This document shows positions 36,735 through 46,564 of a stretch of DNA of 64,000 bases, piece after piece. Position numbers and translations under genes: made by a program. The stretch's first letter is position 1. Each line of letters opens with the position of its first letter. Origin of the DNA: Planctomyces sp. (lineage in GTDB: Bacteria; Planctomycetota; Planctomycetia; Planctomycetales; Planctomycetaceae); contig JAHBXW010000002.1 in assembly GCA_019636235.1 (NCBI GenBank), forward strand, positions 391,911 through 455,910, read 5' to 3'. Below the pieces are notes generated by a model. It made no database searches. It saw only the letters and a list, made by a program, of their open reading frames with translations, and was not told where the DNA came from.

Positions 36735-37495
36735 TGTGGGGCGGAAGCCGCGCGGGACGGGTCTTTCAACAACGCGGCGACTGGGAAGAGCCGCGTTCCG
36801 CGGCAGCGGGCGGCGAGTTTCTCAAGGCGTTGTGCCGCCGGCGGGACCATGCCGTCGGTGCGACGGGAGGCGAATCGCCGCAGCGCCGGTCTCCAAAAAT
36901 GGCGCGTGTCGAGGCGGCGCTGATGGTGGCGGACTCTCCGCTTTCGGCTCGGCGGATCGCGCAGTCCGCGGCGCTTGTCGACGCCGGCGAGGCGCGGCGA
37001 TTCATCGACGCGCTCAACGAACTCTATGACGCGGGGGGCTCGGCGTTCCGCGTTGAACGCGTGGGGGCCGGATTTCAGATGCTGACCCGGCCGATCTTCG
37101 CGCGCTGGCTGGACCGGCTGCATCAGCGGCAGGCACGGCTGAAGCTGTCGGCGCCGGCGCTGGAGACGCTGGCCGTGATCGCCTACCGGCAGCCCATCAC
37201 GCGGGCGGATATCGAATCGGTGCGGGGCGTGCAGTCGGCCGAGATTCTCAAACAACTGATGGAGCGGAACCTGGTGAAGATCGTCGGCGAGGACGATTCG
37301 CTGGGCCGGCCGTACCTGTACGGCACGACTCGGCAGTTCCTGGAGTCGTACGGGCTGCGGAATCTCGACGAACTTCCCATGGGGGAACGGCTGCGAAGTC
37401 CGGCGACGACGAAAGGGTTGCTCAAGCCGGCTCCGGCCGGCGAGCAGGAGGCCGCCGACAATGCGGCCGCGGAGACCGCGCCGGCGGCGGGATAA
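36734..37495 (+). CDS. scpB: Segregation and condensation protein B
   Basis: About 253 residues. It is the winged-helix kleisin-associated subunit of the SMC-ScpAB condensin. Core segments are VEAALMVADSPLSARRIAQSA, FIDALNELYDAGGSAFRVERVGAGFQMLTRP, LSAPALETLAVIAYRQPITRADIESVRGV and GRPYLYGTTRQFLESYGLRNLDELP, all typical ScpB. The start ATG (36734) overlaps the upstream stop as TGATG; the first 60 residues are longer than usual and poorly conserved, so a later start is possible. The C-terminus is an Ala/Glu tail. No scpA or smc is adjacent, unlike in many bacteria. Confidence 0.9.
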   Translation: MWGGSRAGRVFQQRGDWEEPRSAAAGGEFLKALCRRRDHAVGATGGESPQRRSPKMARVEAALMVADSPLSARRIAQSAALVDAGEARRFIDALNELYDAGGSAFRVERVGAGFQMLTRPIFARWLDRLHQRQARLKLSAPALETLAVIAYRQPITRADIESVRGVQSAEILKQLMERNLVKIVGEDDSLGRPYLYGTTRQFLESYGLRNLDELPMGERLRSPATTKGLLKPAPAGEQEAADNAAAETAPAAG

Positions 37496-37513
37496 GTCGC
37501 CGTTCGACGCGCG

Positions 37514-38539
37514 TCAGCCCTGCACGCTGAAGCGATGGACGGTCGTCTGGCGATAGGCTTCGCCGGGGCGCAGTACGGTCGTGGGGAACTTCGGCTGGTT
37601 CGGCGAATCCGGATAGTGCTGACACTCGAGGCAGAAGGCCCCGTGCCGGGGCTGGCCGCCGCTGGAAGCGGTTCCATTAAAGTGATTGGCCGTGTACAGC
37701 TGGACGCCTGGTTCGGTGGTCAACACCTCCATGACGCGCCCGGATTTGGGGTCGATCGCCCGGGCGGCGGGGCGCAGCGTTGCGTCCCAGCCGTTGATGG
37801 CGTAGCACAGGTCATATCCGCCGGGAGTCTCGGCGATGTGCAGGCCGATGTCGCGCGGGGAAGTGAAGTCGTACGCCGTGCCGGCCGCGGGGAAGATGTC
37901 GCCCGTCACCAGGACGTCCTTGTCAAAGCCCAGGTAACGATCGGCGAACAACTGGAGCTGCTGGGAATAGACGTCGCCGCTGTCGACGCCGGCGAGATTG
38001 AAATAGGCGTGGTTGGTGACGTTCAGGACGGTCGGCGCGTCGGTCGTCGCCTCGTAGTCGAGGACGAGTTCGTTCTCTCCGGTGACGCGATAGGTGACGG
38101 CGACATCGAGGTTTCCGGGATAATTCTCTTCGCCGTCCAGGCTGCGATAACGGAACGTGACGCCGTCGCCCGCGGCGGTTGAGGCGGCGGACCAGACGCG
38201 CTTGCTGAACCCGACGTTGCCGCCGTGCAGGTGGTTCGGCCCGTTGTTGACAACCAGTGAGTATTCGCGGCCGTCGAGCGTGAACTTGCCTTTGGCGATG
38301 CGGTTCGCGAACCGGCCGCAGATCGCGCCCAGCGAGGAGGGATTCTCCACGTAGTCGGTCGCGTTCGCATGCCGGACGTTGACGTTGGCGGACTTGCCGT
38401 TGCGGTCCGGGACGAACAGGTCGACGATCGCGGCGCCCAGATTGGTGAGCGTCGTCTTGAGGCCGCGGCCGTTATCGAGGGTGAACAGCAGAATGTCGCG
38501 GCCCGCGGTCGTGCCCCATTTCTCAACAGTGACGCTCAT
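37514..38539 (-). CDS. galM: Aldose 1-epimerase (galactose mutarotase)
   Basis: A 341-residue mutarotase interconverting alpha and beta anomers of hexoses. Signature stretches are GAICGRFANRIAKGKFTLDG, NNGPNHLHGGNVGFSKRVW (first catalytic-site histidine), LNVTNHAYFNLAG (catalytic histidine), PGVQLYTANHFNG and AFCLECQHYPDSPNQPKFPT (catalytic glutamate region). No signal peptide with the ATG at 38539, which fits family length. It is convergent with scpB (18 bp gap) and downstream of hemD on the same strand. No galactose genes surround it. Confidence 0.95.
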   Translation of the reverse strand: MSVTVEKWGTTAGRDILLFTLDNGRGLKTTLTNLGAAIVDLFVPDRNGKSANVNVRHANATDYVENPSSLGAICGRFANRIAKGKFTLDGREYSLVVNNGPNHLHGGNVGFSKRVWSAASTAAGDGVTFRYRSLDGEENYPGNLDVAVTYRVTGENELVLDYEATTDAPTVLNVTNHAYFNLAGVDSGDVYSQQLQLFADRYLGFDKDVLVTGDIFPAAGTAYDFTSPRDIGLHIAETPGGYDLCYAINGWDATLRPAARAIDPKSGRVMEVLTTEPGVQLYTANHFNGTASSGGQPRHGAFCLECQHYPDSPNQPKFPTTVLRPGEAYRQTTVHRFSVQG

Positions 38540-38710
38540 CAATCGACTCCGGCGTTTGCAAGGCTGACGATTCGCGGCGATCCGGCCGCGAGGCCCGCGG
38601 GGGACCGCAGCCAGCGTACAGAAAGTCCGGTCGGGCGTCCTGTCCGCTTGTCTGGTTGAGTTCGGCCGGCGTACTGCACGGTCGGACAAGAGGACCGTGG
38701 CCTCTGCACG

Positions 38711-39526
38711 TCAGTCCGGCCGGCGCGCCCGGGCGGCCGCCAGCGACTCCGCGACGAGCGGCCCCATCTTGGGATGCAGCGGCTCGCCATCGGGCGGAAG
38801 CTGGAGTTCACGCAGCGTTTCGCTGGCGGTCGGACCGATGCTGCCAATGAAGGCGCGTCGGGCGGCGGCCAGCCAGGCGTCCCGCAGCCCCAATTGTTCG
38901 GCGACCTGCAGCACGTGATGCGCCTGCTGGGCACTGGTGAACAGCAGCACGTCGAAGCCGCCGTCGATGGTCGTCCGAATCGCGCTGCGCAGCGGTTCCA
39001 GATTGTCCGGCAGTTCCCAGCGATAAACGGGAACGGCGACGACCTGTGCGCCGCGCGATTCCAGTCCCGCGTACAACTCAGGATTCGGCTGGCCGTACTC
39101 CTGCACGGCGATGGTCCGCCCGTCGAGCGCGACGCCGGCGGCGTCGATGGCGCTCAGCACCTCTCGCCAGGTGTTCGGCTCGGGGGCGCGGAGATCAATC
39201 CGGACGCCCCAGCGGGCCAGGACGGCAGCGGGTTTCGGTCCGCGGATGAAAATCGGACGGCGGTTCATCTCCTCGACGAGCTGCTCGCGACTGAGCCGCG
39301 TCGTCAGAACGTCAAACAGCGCCTGAGCGCCGACGCCCGTCAGCAGCAGGACGATGTCGATCCGCCCCGCGGTGAGCTGGTTCCAGAACTCCCAGACGGC
39401 GTCCTGCCGGTCGAGCGGGATTTCGCGCATCGAGGGGGCGATCGTCGGCTCGCCGCCGTGACGCCGGATCAGGGCCGCCATTTCCTCGGCGCGGCGGGAT
39501 TCAAAGCTGCAGACGCGAAGCGACAT
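38711..39526 (-). CDS. hemD: Uroporphyrinogen-III synthase
   Basis: A 271-residue HemD-family protein that closes and isomerises hydroxymethylbilane to uroporphyrinogen III in heme and corrin synthesis. The N-terminal RVCSFESRRAEEMAALIRRHGGEPTIAPSMREIP, IDIVLLLTGVGAQALFDVL, the RPIFIRGPKPAAVLARWGV segment, VQEYGQPNPELYAGLESRGAQVVAVPVYRWELP and FDVLLFTSAQQAHHVL follow the two-domain order of HemD. Sequence conservation in this family is low, so the call rests on this segment order. It is divergent from the heme-binding PVC protein gene, 107 bp away, a suggestive but unproven pairing. Confidence 0.88.
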   Translation of the reverse strand: MSLRVCSFESRRAEEMAALIRRHGGEPTIAPSMREIPLDRQDAVWEFWNQLTAGRIDIVLLLTGVGAQALFDVLTTRLSREQLVEEMNRRPIFIRGPKPAAVLARWGVRIDLRAPEPNTWREVLSAIDAAGVALDGRTIAVQEYGQPNPELYAGLESRGAQVVAVPVYRWELPDNLEPLRSAIRTTIDGGFDVLLFTSAQQAHHVLQVAEQLGLRDAWLAAARRAFIGSIGPTASETLRELQLPPDGEPLHPKMGPLVAESLAAARARRPD

Positions 39527-39633
39527 GATGAAAGCGGAGGTGGAACGGGAGGTTGCCGCGGGAGGCGCGGCCGCGGCGTTTCAGGGACGCAGGCTGCGGC
39601 GCTGATCGGTATGCTGGCCGCGTTGGGAACCGC

Positions 39634-42600
39634 ATGACCTCGGACGATCGCACGATGCCCGCCGCCTGCCTGCGCCGACTGTTGATTCTGGCGACTCTGC
39701 TGCCGCTCGCCCATGCCGCGGCGCAGGCCGACGACGAGCTGGCCGCCGAAATGCCGCGCCTGCCGGCCGTCGAGCCCGCCGACGCGGCCGCCACGCTGAC
39801 GGTTCAGCACGGGTTCCGGATGACGCTGGTCGCCCACGAGCCGGATGTGTGCGATCCGGTCGACGCCTGCTTCGACGAGTCCGGGCGGATGTATGTCGCC
39901 GAGTTCCGCGGCTATCCGTATTCCGCGGAGGCCCGCATTCCCCAGCAGCCCGAACCGATCGGCCGCAGGGACGCCTGTCTGGTGCGGCGGCTCGAGGATC
40001 GCGATGGCGACGGCCGGTTCGAAACCAGCGTGGTGTTCGCCGACGGGCTGAGCTGGGTCGTCTCGGTCTGTTGCTACGACGGGGGCCTGTTCGTCCTGGC
40101 GCCTTCGACGCTGTACTACATGAAGGACACGGACGGAGACGGCGTGGCGGACGAGCGACGGATCGTGCTGACCGGATTCAGCCGTTCGAACGTGCAGGCG
40201 ATCGCGAACAACATGAAGTGGGGGCTGGACAACCGCATCCATGTGGCGGGAGGGATGAATGGCGGCGAGCTGGCGTGGCACGGACGTTCGCTGGGGGACA
40301 TCCGCGGGACGGACTTCAGCTTCGATCCGCGGGGCATTCTGGCGGCGCCGGCGGAGGCGGAGACTGTGGGGGATTCCGCGCCGTTTCGACCCGCCTGGTT
40401 CCGTCGCGAAACGGGAGGCCAGCAGTTCGGCGCGAGCTTCGACGACTGGGGAAACCGGTTCGTGTGCTCGAACAGCAACCACATTCAGCACGTGCTGTTT
40501 CCCTGGCAGGCGGCCAACCGCACGCCGGGGTTTTCGCCCCGGGAGATGATCCGCAACATCGCCAGAGAGGGACCCGCCGCGCCGGTGTTTCGAAAGAGTC
40601 CGGCGGAGCCCTGGCGGCTGGTCCGCACGCGCCGCCGCGCGGCCGATCCCGAGTTTCAGCAGCGGCTGCCCGCGACGGAGCTGGTCGCCACGGGATTCTT
40701 CACCTCCGCCACGGGGGTGACGATCTATCGCGGCGACGCCTATCCGGAGGAGTATCGAGGGCAGGCCTTCATCGGCGATGTGGGCGGAAACCTGATTCAT
40801 CGCAAACGGCTGATCCCGGATCGCGCGAGCTTCATCGCCGAGCGGGCCGACGAGGGCTGTGAATTCGTGACGTCGACCGACACCTGGTTCCGGCCGGTGA
40901 ACTTTGTGAACGGTCCGGACGGCTGCCTGTACGTGCTGGACATGTATCGCGAGACGATCGAGCACCCGTACTCGATTCCCGAGGACATCAAGTCGCATGT
41001 CGACCTGGAGAGCGGCCACGACCGGGGGCGGATCTGGCGGCTGGAGCCTCCGGGCTGGGAGCGGCCGCGCGTTCCGAACCTGGCCGCGCTCTCATCCGTC
41101 GACCTCGTGCCCCTGCTGGGCCATGACAATGCCTGGCAGCGCGAGACGGCGCAGCGGCTGATCTGTCAGCGGCGGGATCCCGGCATCGCGGATGTCATCC
41201 GGGACCGATTGAGGCAGGTTCCGTGGGGCGAATCGGGCGATGAATTGTTCATGGTGCATGGCCTGTCGACGCTCGACGGACTGGGAGCATTGCAGGTTGA
41301 CGACGTCAGGGAGGCGTTAGAGCGGTCTCTGGTTCGGCTGCATGTGCTGGCTCACGTGGCGCAGGTCGGCGGAGTGTTCGGCCGGGACTGGTCGCTCGGC
41401 GGTACAGAGGGCGCTGCATTTATGAGGTTCTGGAATCCTCCCACACCGGATGGTCGGGCGGCGCCGGCCAAGCTCCGCAGTGCACTGGCGTTCGGAGATT
41501 CAACGCCCGAATCCAAGCCATTCGTGTTGGCGTTCCTGGGACGGTTCGCCGAGTTCGATCCGGTGCTGATTGACGCCCTGGTCAGCTCGACGGGGTCGGA
41601 TCTCGTGGCGACGGGCGTTGCGGCGTTTCGCGACCTGTCCGGCACGGCCGCGAACGGATCGCCCAATGAACAGGACATTTCTCTGGGCCTGCTGGCGGCG
41701 CGGATCGTCGATGTCTGCGCGCTGCGGGGCGCTGACGATCTCGCCGAGTTGTGGAGCGCGGCCCACGCGGCTCGAGGCGCGAGCGGAACGCTCAGGACGG
41801 CCCTGGAAGCGTCCACCACCGGACTGCAGCGGCGGGGGCTGTCGTTGCGGGATGTCGCGGCGTCGCCGCGCCTGACGGATGAGGCACGAACGGCCGTGGA
41901 GGAGATCGTCCGGACGGCGGTTGCGAGCGCGGAGGACGCCGCTGCACCGCTGCCCGACCGCATCGCGGCTTTTCGCGTGCTGGCGGTCAGCGACGGGGAC
42001 GAACTCCTGCCGGCGGCGCGTTCCGTCTCGACGCTGCAGACTCCAGCGGAGCTGCGCGCGGCCGCCATCGCGGCGGTCGCCGCCAGCCGCGATCCCGGAG
42101 CGACGGAGTGGCTCGTCGAGCGCTGGCCGGCCGCCACTCCCGACGAACGTCCTGCGGTGCTGGACGCGTTGTTGCGGACGCCGGCCCGGGCGGCGGCGCT
42201 GCTCGACGCCATCGCAGCGGGAGACGTGCCCGTGGGAGCGCTTTCCGCCGGGGTGCGGGACCAGCTTCAATCGCACCCGGAAAGCGGGGTGCGGACCCGG
42301 GCCGCGGCGCTCCTGGAAAGTGTGAATGAAGACCGGCAGGCCGTGATCGCGGACTATCGGGGAGCGCTGGAACAGGGAGATGCCGAGCGGGGGCTGACGG
42401 TGTTTCGGAAGTCGTGCGCGTCGTGCCACCGATCATCGGACTTCGAGGGGCACGATGTCGGGCCGCGGTTGACGTCCGTTCGAAACAAGTCGGCCGAGGA
42501 CCTGCTGCTGGCGATTCTGGATCCGAATCGCGAGGCCCTGCCGCAATACACGAGCTACACCGTGGTGACGGACGATGGGCGCATCTTCACGGGCCTGCTG

Positions 42601-42816
42601 GCGGCGGAGACGGAGACGACGCTGACGGTGCGTCGCGCGGAACGCCAGGAAGACGTGGTCCTCCGCAGCCAGGTGGAGCTGATCCGATCGAACAGCCAGT
42701 CGCTGATGCCGGCCGGATTGGAGAAGGACCTGACCCCGCGGGACGTGGCGGACGTGATCGCCTGGATTCGTGCCATGCCGCCGGAGCCGGGATTCCGGAC
42801 GGACTTGTCCAACTGA
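39634..42816 (+). CDS. Membrane-bound dehydrogenase/heme-binding protein (Pirellula/Verrucomicrobium type)
   Basis: A 1060-residue secreted protein. After a signal peptide ([20 protein letters not shown]), residues about 45-500 form an NHL/PQQ-like beta-propeller dehydrogenase domain (TIGR02604-like: [55 protein letters not shown]). Residues about 510-890 are HEAT-like helices. The C-terminal 140 residues are the TIGR02603-like heme domain, with C928-A-S-C931-H932 in [14 protein letters not shown] and an [18 protein letters not shown] end. The c-type heme plus dehydrogenase layout suggests periplasmic oxidation of sugars or polyols with electron transfer. The ATG at 39655 is an alternative start. 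It is a lineage marker for PVC bacteria. Confidence 0.92.
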   Translation: MTSDDRTMPAACLRRLLILATLLPLAHAAAQADDELAAEMPRLPAVEPADAAATLTVQHGFRMTLVAHEPDVCDPVDACFDESGRMYVAEFRGYPYSAEARIPQQPEPIGRRDACLVRRLEDRDGDGRFETSVVFADGLSWVVSVCCYDGGLFVLAPSTLYYMKDTDGDGVADERRIVLTGFSRSNVQAIANNMKWGLDNRIHVAGGMNGGELAWHGRSLGDIRGTDFSFDPRGILAAPAEAETVGDSAPFRPAWFRRETGGQQFGASFDDWGNRFVCSNSNHIQHVLFPWQAANRTPGFSPREMIRNIAREGPAAPVFRKSPAEPWRLVRTRRRAADPEFQQRLPATELVATGFFTSATGVTIYRGDAYPEEYRGQAFIGDVGGNLIHRKRLIPDRASFIAERADEGCEFVTSTDTWFRPVNFVNGPDGCLYVLDMYRETIEHPYSIPEDIKSHVDLESGHDRGRIWRLEPPGWERPRVPNLAALSSVDLVPLLGHDNAWQRETAQRLICQRRDPGIADVIRDRLRQVPWGESGDELFMVHGLSTLDGLGALQVDDVREALERSLVRLHVLAHVAQVGGVFGRDWSLGGTEGAAFMRFWNPPTPDGRAAPAKLRSALAFGDSTPESKPFVLAFLGRFAEFDPVLIDALVSSTGSDLVATGVAAFRDLSGTAANGSPNEQDISLGLLAARIVDVCALRGADDLAELWSAAHAARGASGTLRTALEASTTGLQRRGLSLRDVAASPRLTDEARTAVEEIVRTAVASAEDAAAPLPDRIAAFRVLAVSDGDELLPAARSVSTLQTPAELRAAAIAAVAASRDPGATEWLVERWPAATPDERPAVLDALLRTPARAAALLDAIAAGDVPVGALSAGVRDQLQSHPESGVRTRAAALLESVNEDRQAVIADYRGALEQGDAERGLTVFRKSCASCHRSSDFEGHDVGPRLTSVRNKSAEDLLLAILDPNREALPQYTSYTVVTDDGRIFTGLLAAETETTLTVRRAERQEDVVLRSQVELIRSNSQSLMPAGLEKDLTPRDVADVIAWIRAMPPEPGFRTDLSN

Positions 42817-43117
42817 GGCGCTGCGAGTCGACGGCGTGCTGCGCGTTCCGACAGGGCTTCGCATGCGCGGCTGGTCGAATCGCTATCGCGGCACGAGTGA
42901 ATCAGCGGGGGCTGCTCGTTTCGCGTTCAACGGGGCATCTTGCAGGACAGTGAGACTCCGGGGCTGTTCCGCGCAGCCGATGCGCGCCTCTGTGAACCGT
43001 CAAGCGTTGTTGCGGTGACAAGTGCGCCGCGGGCGGTTGTTGCTTCGGTTCGCCCCTGTTTGGCATGCGACATGCCATCTCCTGATTGCGGGTCGGAACG
43101 TCAGGAGGAGTCTGCGC
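42817..43117. other. Intergenic gap, nothing recognised
   Basis: About 300 bp between the PVC heme protein and the SDR gene. I find no conserved frame, no terminator-like hairpin with a U-tract and no repeat. A strong AGGAGGAG ribosome-binding site for the SDR lies at its right edge. Confidence 0.5.
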
Positions 43118-44173
43118 ATGGGGGGCACATCACAGCCGCGTGTGGTGGTCATCACGGGGGCGTCCGCCGGCGTCGGGCGCGCAACGGCTCGAGAATTCGC
43201 CCGCCGGGGCGCCCGGATCGGGTTGCTCGCGCGCGGCCGCGCGGGGCTCGCGGGAGCGGCCGGGGACGTGAGCGGGCTGGGAGGCGTCGCACTGCCGCTG
43301 AGCGTGGACGTCGCCGACGCGGATGCGGTCGATCAGGCCGCGGAGCGAATCGAGCGCGAGCTGGGGCCGATCGATGTGTGGGTCAACAATGCGACCGTGA
43401 CCGTTTTCGCGCCGGTCGCTGAAGTGACGGCCGAGGAGTTTCGCCGCGTCACCGAGGTGACCTATCTCGGTTATGTCTACGGAACGCTGGCCGCGCTGCG
43501 GCGGATGCGGTCCCGCAACCGCGGCGCCATCGTGCAGGTCGGCTCCGCGCTGGCCTATCGCGGGATTCCTCTGCAGTCCGCGTACTGCGCCGCCAAGCAT
43601 GCCATCCAGGGCTTCAACGACTCGCTGAGAGCCGAACTGATTCACGACGGCAGCGCCGTGCGGGTGACAATGGTCCAGTTGCCCGCGCTCAATACGCCTC
43701 AGTTCGAGTGGACGCGCAGCCGGATGGAACGTGCCGCCCAGCCGGTGCCGCCGATCTACCAGCCCGAGGTCGCGGCCGAGGCGATCGTCCATGCCGCGGA
43801 TCATGACCGCCGCGAATGGCATGTCGGCGCCATGACGACGGCTGTCATCGTCGGCAACAAGCTGCTTCCGGGACTGGGGGACGCGTACCTGGCGCACACG
43901 GGATACGAGTCGCAACTCCGCGACCGTCCGCGCGATCCCGCGGCGCCGGACAATCTCTTTGAGGCGGCGGATGAAGACGTCGATTTCGGCGCGCATGGTG
44001 CGTTCGACGATCGCGCGCATAGGTTCTGCCCGCTGACATGGTTCAGCCGGAACCGGGCGGGGGTGGCGCTCGCCGGGCTGGCGGGACTGGCGGGGCTCGC
44101 AGCACTCGCCCTGCGTGGGCGATCGCCGAGCAACGCGCCGGTCACGCCGGCGTTCGCGAACGGGCGGCGATGA
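43118..44173 (+). CDS. Short-chain dehydrogenase/reductase with C-terminal membrane helix
   Basis: A 351-residue classical SDR. The cofactor motif is TGASAGVG (13-20), the structural motif is N90-N-A in VWVNNATVTVF, and the catalytic residues are S143, Y156 and K160 (QVGSALAYRG to SAYCAAKHA). The nucleotide-preference loop (LLARGRAGL) with a basic residue suggests NADP. After the catalytic domain there is an extra 100 residues: ANKLLPGLGDAYLAHTGYESQ, an acidic stretch and a hydrophobic Ala/Gly/Leu helix (about 320-345) that may anchor it in the membrane. A strong AGGAGGAG precedes the ATG. The GH13 gene follows after 79 bp, probably in one operon. Confidence 0.88.
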   Translation: MGGTSQPRVVVITGASAGVGRATAREFARRGARIGLLARGRAGLAGAAGDVSGLGGVALPLSVDVADADAVDQAAERIERELGPIDVWVNNATVTVFAPVAEVTAEEFRRVTEVTYLGYVYGTLAALRRMRSRNRGAIVQVGSALAYRGIPLQSAYCAAKHAIQGFNDSLRAELIHDGSAVRVTMVQLPALNTPQFEWTRSRMERAAQPVPPIYQPEVAAEAIVHAADHDRREWHVGAMTTAVIVGNKLLPGLGDAYLAHTGYESQLRDRPRDPAAPDNLFEAADEDVDFGAHGAFDDRAHRFCPLTWFSRNRAGVALAGLAGLAGLAALALRGRSPSNAPVTPAFANGRR

Positions 44174-44252
44174 CGGACCGGAGCGCGGCGCTCATCGACC
44201 GGCCAGGCGGCCGGATCGCGGCGGCGCACAGAACACCTTGAGGAGGCGCAGC

Positions 44253-45938
44253 ATGCAGCGGCCCGTCGGGACCATGTCGATCGAGGACCTGTGGTACAAG
44301 CACGCGATCATCTACTGCCTGGACGTGGAGACTTATCTCGACGCCAACGGCGACGGCGTCGGGGACTTTGACGGACTGCGCAGGCGGCTCGACTACCTCG
44401 CTGGACTGGGCGTCACCTGCCTGTGGCTGCAGCCCTTTCACGAATCGCCGAACCGCGACAACGGGTACGACGTCGCCGACTACTACAGCGTGAATTCAAG
44501 GTACGGCACGCTGGGCGACTACGTGGCCTTCATGAACGAGGCCCGGGCGCTGGGCATGCGCGTGATCGTTGATCTCGTGGTCAGCCACACGTCGATCGAT
44601 CATCCCTGGTTTCAGGCGGCGAGGAAGGACCGGAAATCCCCCTTCCGCGACTGGTATGTCTGGTCGGACGAGCGGCCCGAGGATCACGACCGGGGCATCG
44701 TTTTCCCCGGCGCGCAGCAAACGAACTGGACCTGGGACGAAGTCGCGGGCCAGTTCTACTTTCATCGGTTCTACGAGTTTCAGGCGGATCTCAACGCCTG
44801 GAACCCAGCCGTCCGCGAGGAGATTCAGAAGATCATGGGGTTCTGGCTGGAGCTGGGCGCGAGCGGTTTCCGGATGGACGCCGTCCCGTTCCTGATCGAA
44901 CGCAAGAGAGCGGGGTTCCGCGGGGAGAAGGACTACACGCTGCTGCAGGAGATGCGCGACTTCCTGCAGTGGCGCCGGGGCGATGCGATTCTGCTGGCCG
45001 AGGCGAATGTGCTGGCCGAGGAAAGCCCGCATTACTTCGGCGAGACAGGCGACCGCCTGCAGATGATGTTGAACTTCCCGGTCAACCAGCGACTGTTCTA
45101 TGCGCTGGCCACTGCGGATGTGGAGCCGCTGCGCGAGGCGCTGCAGGACACGCGCGATCCGCCGCAGCACGCCCAATGGGTCCAGTTCCTGCGCAGCCAC
45201 GATGAACTCGATCTGGGGCGGCTGACGGAGCTGCAGCGGCAACGGACGTTCGAAGCCTTCGGTCCCGAGCCGGACCACCAGATCTACGACCGCGGCCTGC
45301 GGCGGCGGCTGGCGCCGATGCTGCATGACGATCCGCGGCGGCTGCGTCTGGCGCTCAGCCTGCTGTTCGCCCTGCCCGGGACGCCGATGATCCACTACGG
45401 CGACGAGATCGGCATCGGCGAGGACCTGTCGCTGCAGGAACGGGAAGCGGGTCGGACGCCCATGCAATGGTCCAACGACCGGCATGGCGGGTTCTCCAAG
45501 GCCGGCGAAACGTTTCGGCCGGTCGTGTCGAGCGGCCCGTTCGCTTACAGCCAGGTGAACGTCGCGCGGCAGTTGCGGGACCGCGAATCGCTGCTGAATT
45601 TCGTCGAACGGACGATCCGCATCCGGCAGCAGTGCCCGGCCATCGGCTGGGGCGGGTACGAAGTGCTGCATACGGAGACGCCGGAAGCGCTCGCGATCCT
45701 GTCGACTTGGCGGGGCGTCTCGGTGCTGACGCTGCACAACTTCAGTCCGAACGCAAAGACGGTCGATGTGCGATTGAAGGATGCCTCGGGTCCGCTGGTC
45801 AGCCTGTTTGACGATGAGGCGTTGGACGCGGGGGAATCGGGCGGCTTCACGGTGGACCTGAGCGGCTACGGCTTCCGCTGGTTCAATGTGGGGGGCGCCG
45901 ACCTGGCGCTGGAGGAAACGCGGGCCAGGCCGGTGTGA
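44253..45938 (+). CDS. GH13 alpha-glucan enzyme, trehalose synthase-like
   Basis: A 561-residue cytoplasmic GH13 enzyme. Its start (DLWYKHAIIYCLDVETYLDANGDGVGDFDGLRRRLDYL) resembles trehalose synthase (maltose alpha-D-glucosyltransferase). Catalytic residues are D209 (GFRMDAVPF), E250 (ILLAEAN) and D317 with H316 (LRSHDELDL). VIVDLVVSHTS is conserved region I, and PGTPMIHYGDEIGIGEDL is the region VII loop typical of TreS and alpha-glucosidases. The C-terminal 80 residues form the beta domain. The ATG at 44253 has a perfect AGGAGG upstream. It could make trehalose from maltose or act as a glucosidase. No maltokinase domain or gene is next to it. Confidence 0.88.
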   Translation: MQRPVGTMSIEDLWYKHAIIYCLDVETYLDANGDGVGDFDGLRRRLDYLAGLGVTCLWLQPFHESPNRDNGYDVADYYSVNSRYGTLGDYVAFMNEARALGMRVIVDLVVSHTSIDHPWFQAARKDRKSPFRDWYVWSDERPEDHDRGIVFPGAQQTNWTWDEVAGQFYFHRFYEFQADLNAWNPAVREEIQKIMGFWLELGASGFRMDAVPFLIERKRAGFRGEKDYTLLQEMRDFLQWRRGDAILLAEANVLAEESPHYFGETGDRLQMMLNFPVNQRLFYALATADVEPLREALQDTRDPPQHAQWVQFLRSHDELDLGRLTELQRQRTFEAFGPEPDHQIYDRGLRRRLAPMLHDDPRRLRLALSLLFALPGTPMIHYGDEIGIGEDLSLQEREAGRTPMQWSNDRHGGFSKAGETFRPVVSSGPFAYSQVNVARQLRDRESLLNFVERTIRIRQQCPAIGWGGYEVLHTETPEALAILSTWRGVSVLTLHNFSPNAKTVDVRLKDASGPLVSLFDDEALDAGESGGFTVDLSGYGFRWFNVGGADLALEETRARPV

Positions 45939-46005
45939 GGGATCTGCGATCCGGCGGTTGTCGCGGGCGGCGCGAGTTCTGCGGGGCGCGCTCCGAAAAC
46001 CTGTG

Positions 46006-46034
46006 TGGACAACAGTTGTTGAAACAACTATCAT
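46006..46034 (+). promoter_or_regulatory. Promoter with embedded MarR-type operator
   Basis: TGGACA (46006-46011) and TATCAT (46029-46034), each one base off the sigma-70 consensus, are exactly 17 bp apart. The spacer is filled by the perfect inverted repeat AGTTGTT-GA-AACAACT (46014-46029), the typical half-site arrangement of MarR-family operators. The predicted start of transcription falls at or within a base or two of the MarR ATG (46042), implying a leaderless or nearly leaderless mRNA that is shut off when the regulator binds. Confidence 0.75.
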
Positions 46035-46041
46035 CCGGGGC

Positions 46042-46530
46042 ATGACCAGCCCGGCGACTTCCCGACGACGCGCCCGCCCCAGGTTCGATTCCCCCGAACA
46101 GGATGTCTTCCTGGGGTTGTGGCGGACCTACGATCGACTCAAAGCCATCGAAGACGAATTCTTCGACGGCTGGGATCTCACCGGCCAGCAGTACAACGTC
46201 CTGCGGCTGCTCGACCTCGCCTCGGCGCCGCTCCCCACTCTCGAAATCGCCAGCCGGCTGGTGTCCCGGGCGCCCGATATCACCCGCATGCTGGACAAGC
46301 TGGAAGCCCGCGGCTGGATCGTCCGCGAACGCCTCGCCGGCGACCGGCGGCAGGTCCATGTGTCGCTGACCCCGGCCGGCCACGAACTCCTCGCAGAACT
46401 CGCCCAGCCGCTCCGCGAATGTCACGAGCGGCAGCTGGGACATCTCACCCGCACTGAACTCAAGGCGCTGTCCGTGCTGCTCCGCGCAGCCCGCCGCATC
46501 CACGAACCCGACTCCAGCCCCTGGCGTTGA
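46042..46530 (+). CDS. MarR family transcriptional regulator
   Basis: A 162-residue winged-helix regulator. Dimerisation helices flank the DNA-binding part: FLGLWRTYDRLKAIEDEFF, the recognition region TLEIASRLVSRAPDITRMLDKLEARGWIVRERLAGDRRQVHVSLT (HTH plus wing with the DRR motif) and TELKALSVLLRAARRIH. The ATG at 46042 sits directly behind a promoter whose spacer is a perfect inverted repeat, so it very likely represses itself and, by read-through, the halogenase-like gene 34 bp downstream. The ligand is unknown, but MarR proteins of this type usually sense phenolic or oxidising small molecules. Confidence 0.92.
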   Translation: MTSPATSRRRARPRFDSPEQDVFLGLWRTYDRLKAIEDEFFDGWDLTGQQYNVLRLLDLASAPLPTLEIASRLVSRAPDITRMLDKLEARGWIVRERLAGDRRQVHVSLTPAGHELLAELAQPLRECHERQLGHLTRTELKALSVLLRAARRIHEPDSSPWR

Positions 46531-46564
46531 GCCCCGGGGCTTCTACGAACCAAAGGAACTCCTC

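Noticed and set aside
46076..46105. A GGTTCGATTCCCCC stretch resembling a tRNA T-arm
   Set aside because: It lies inside the MarR coding sequence and no acceptor, D or anticodon arms can be folded around it.
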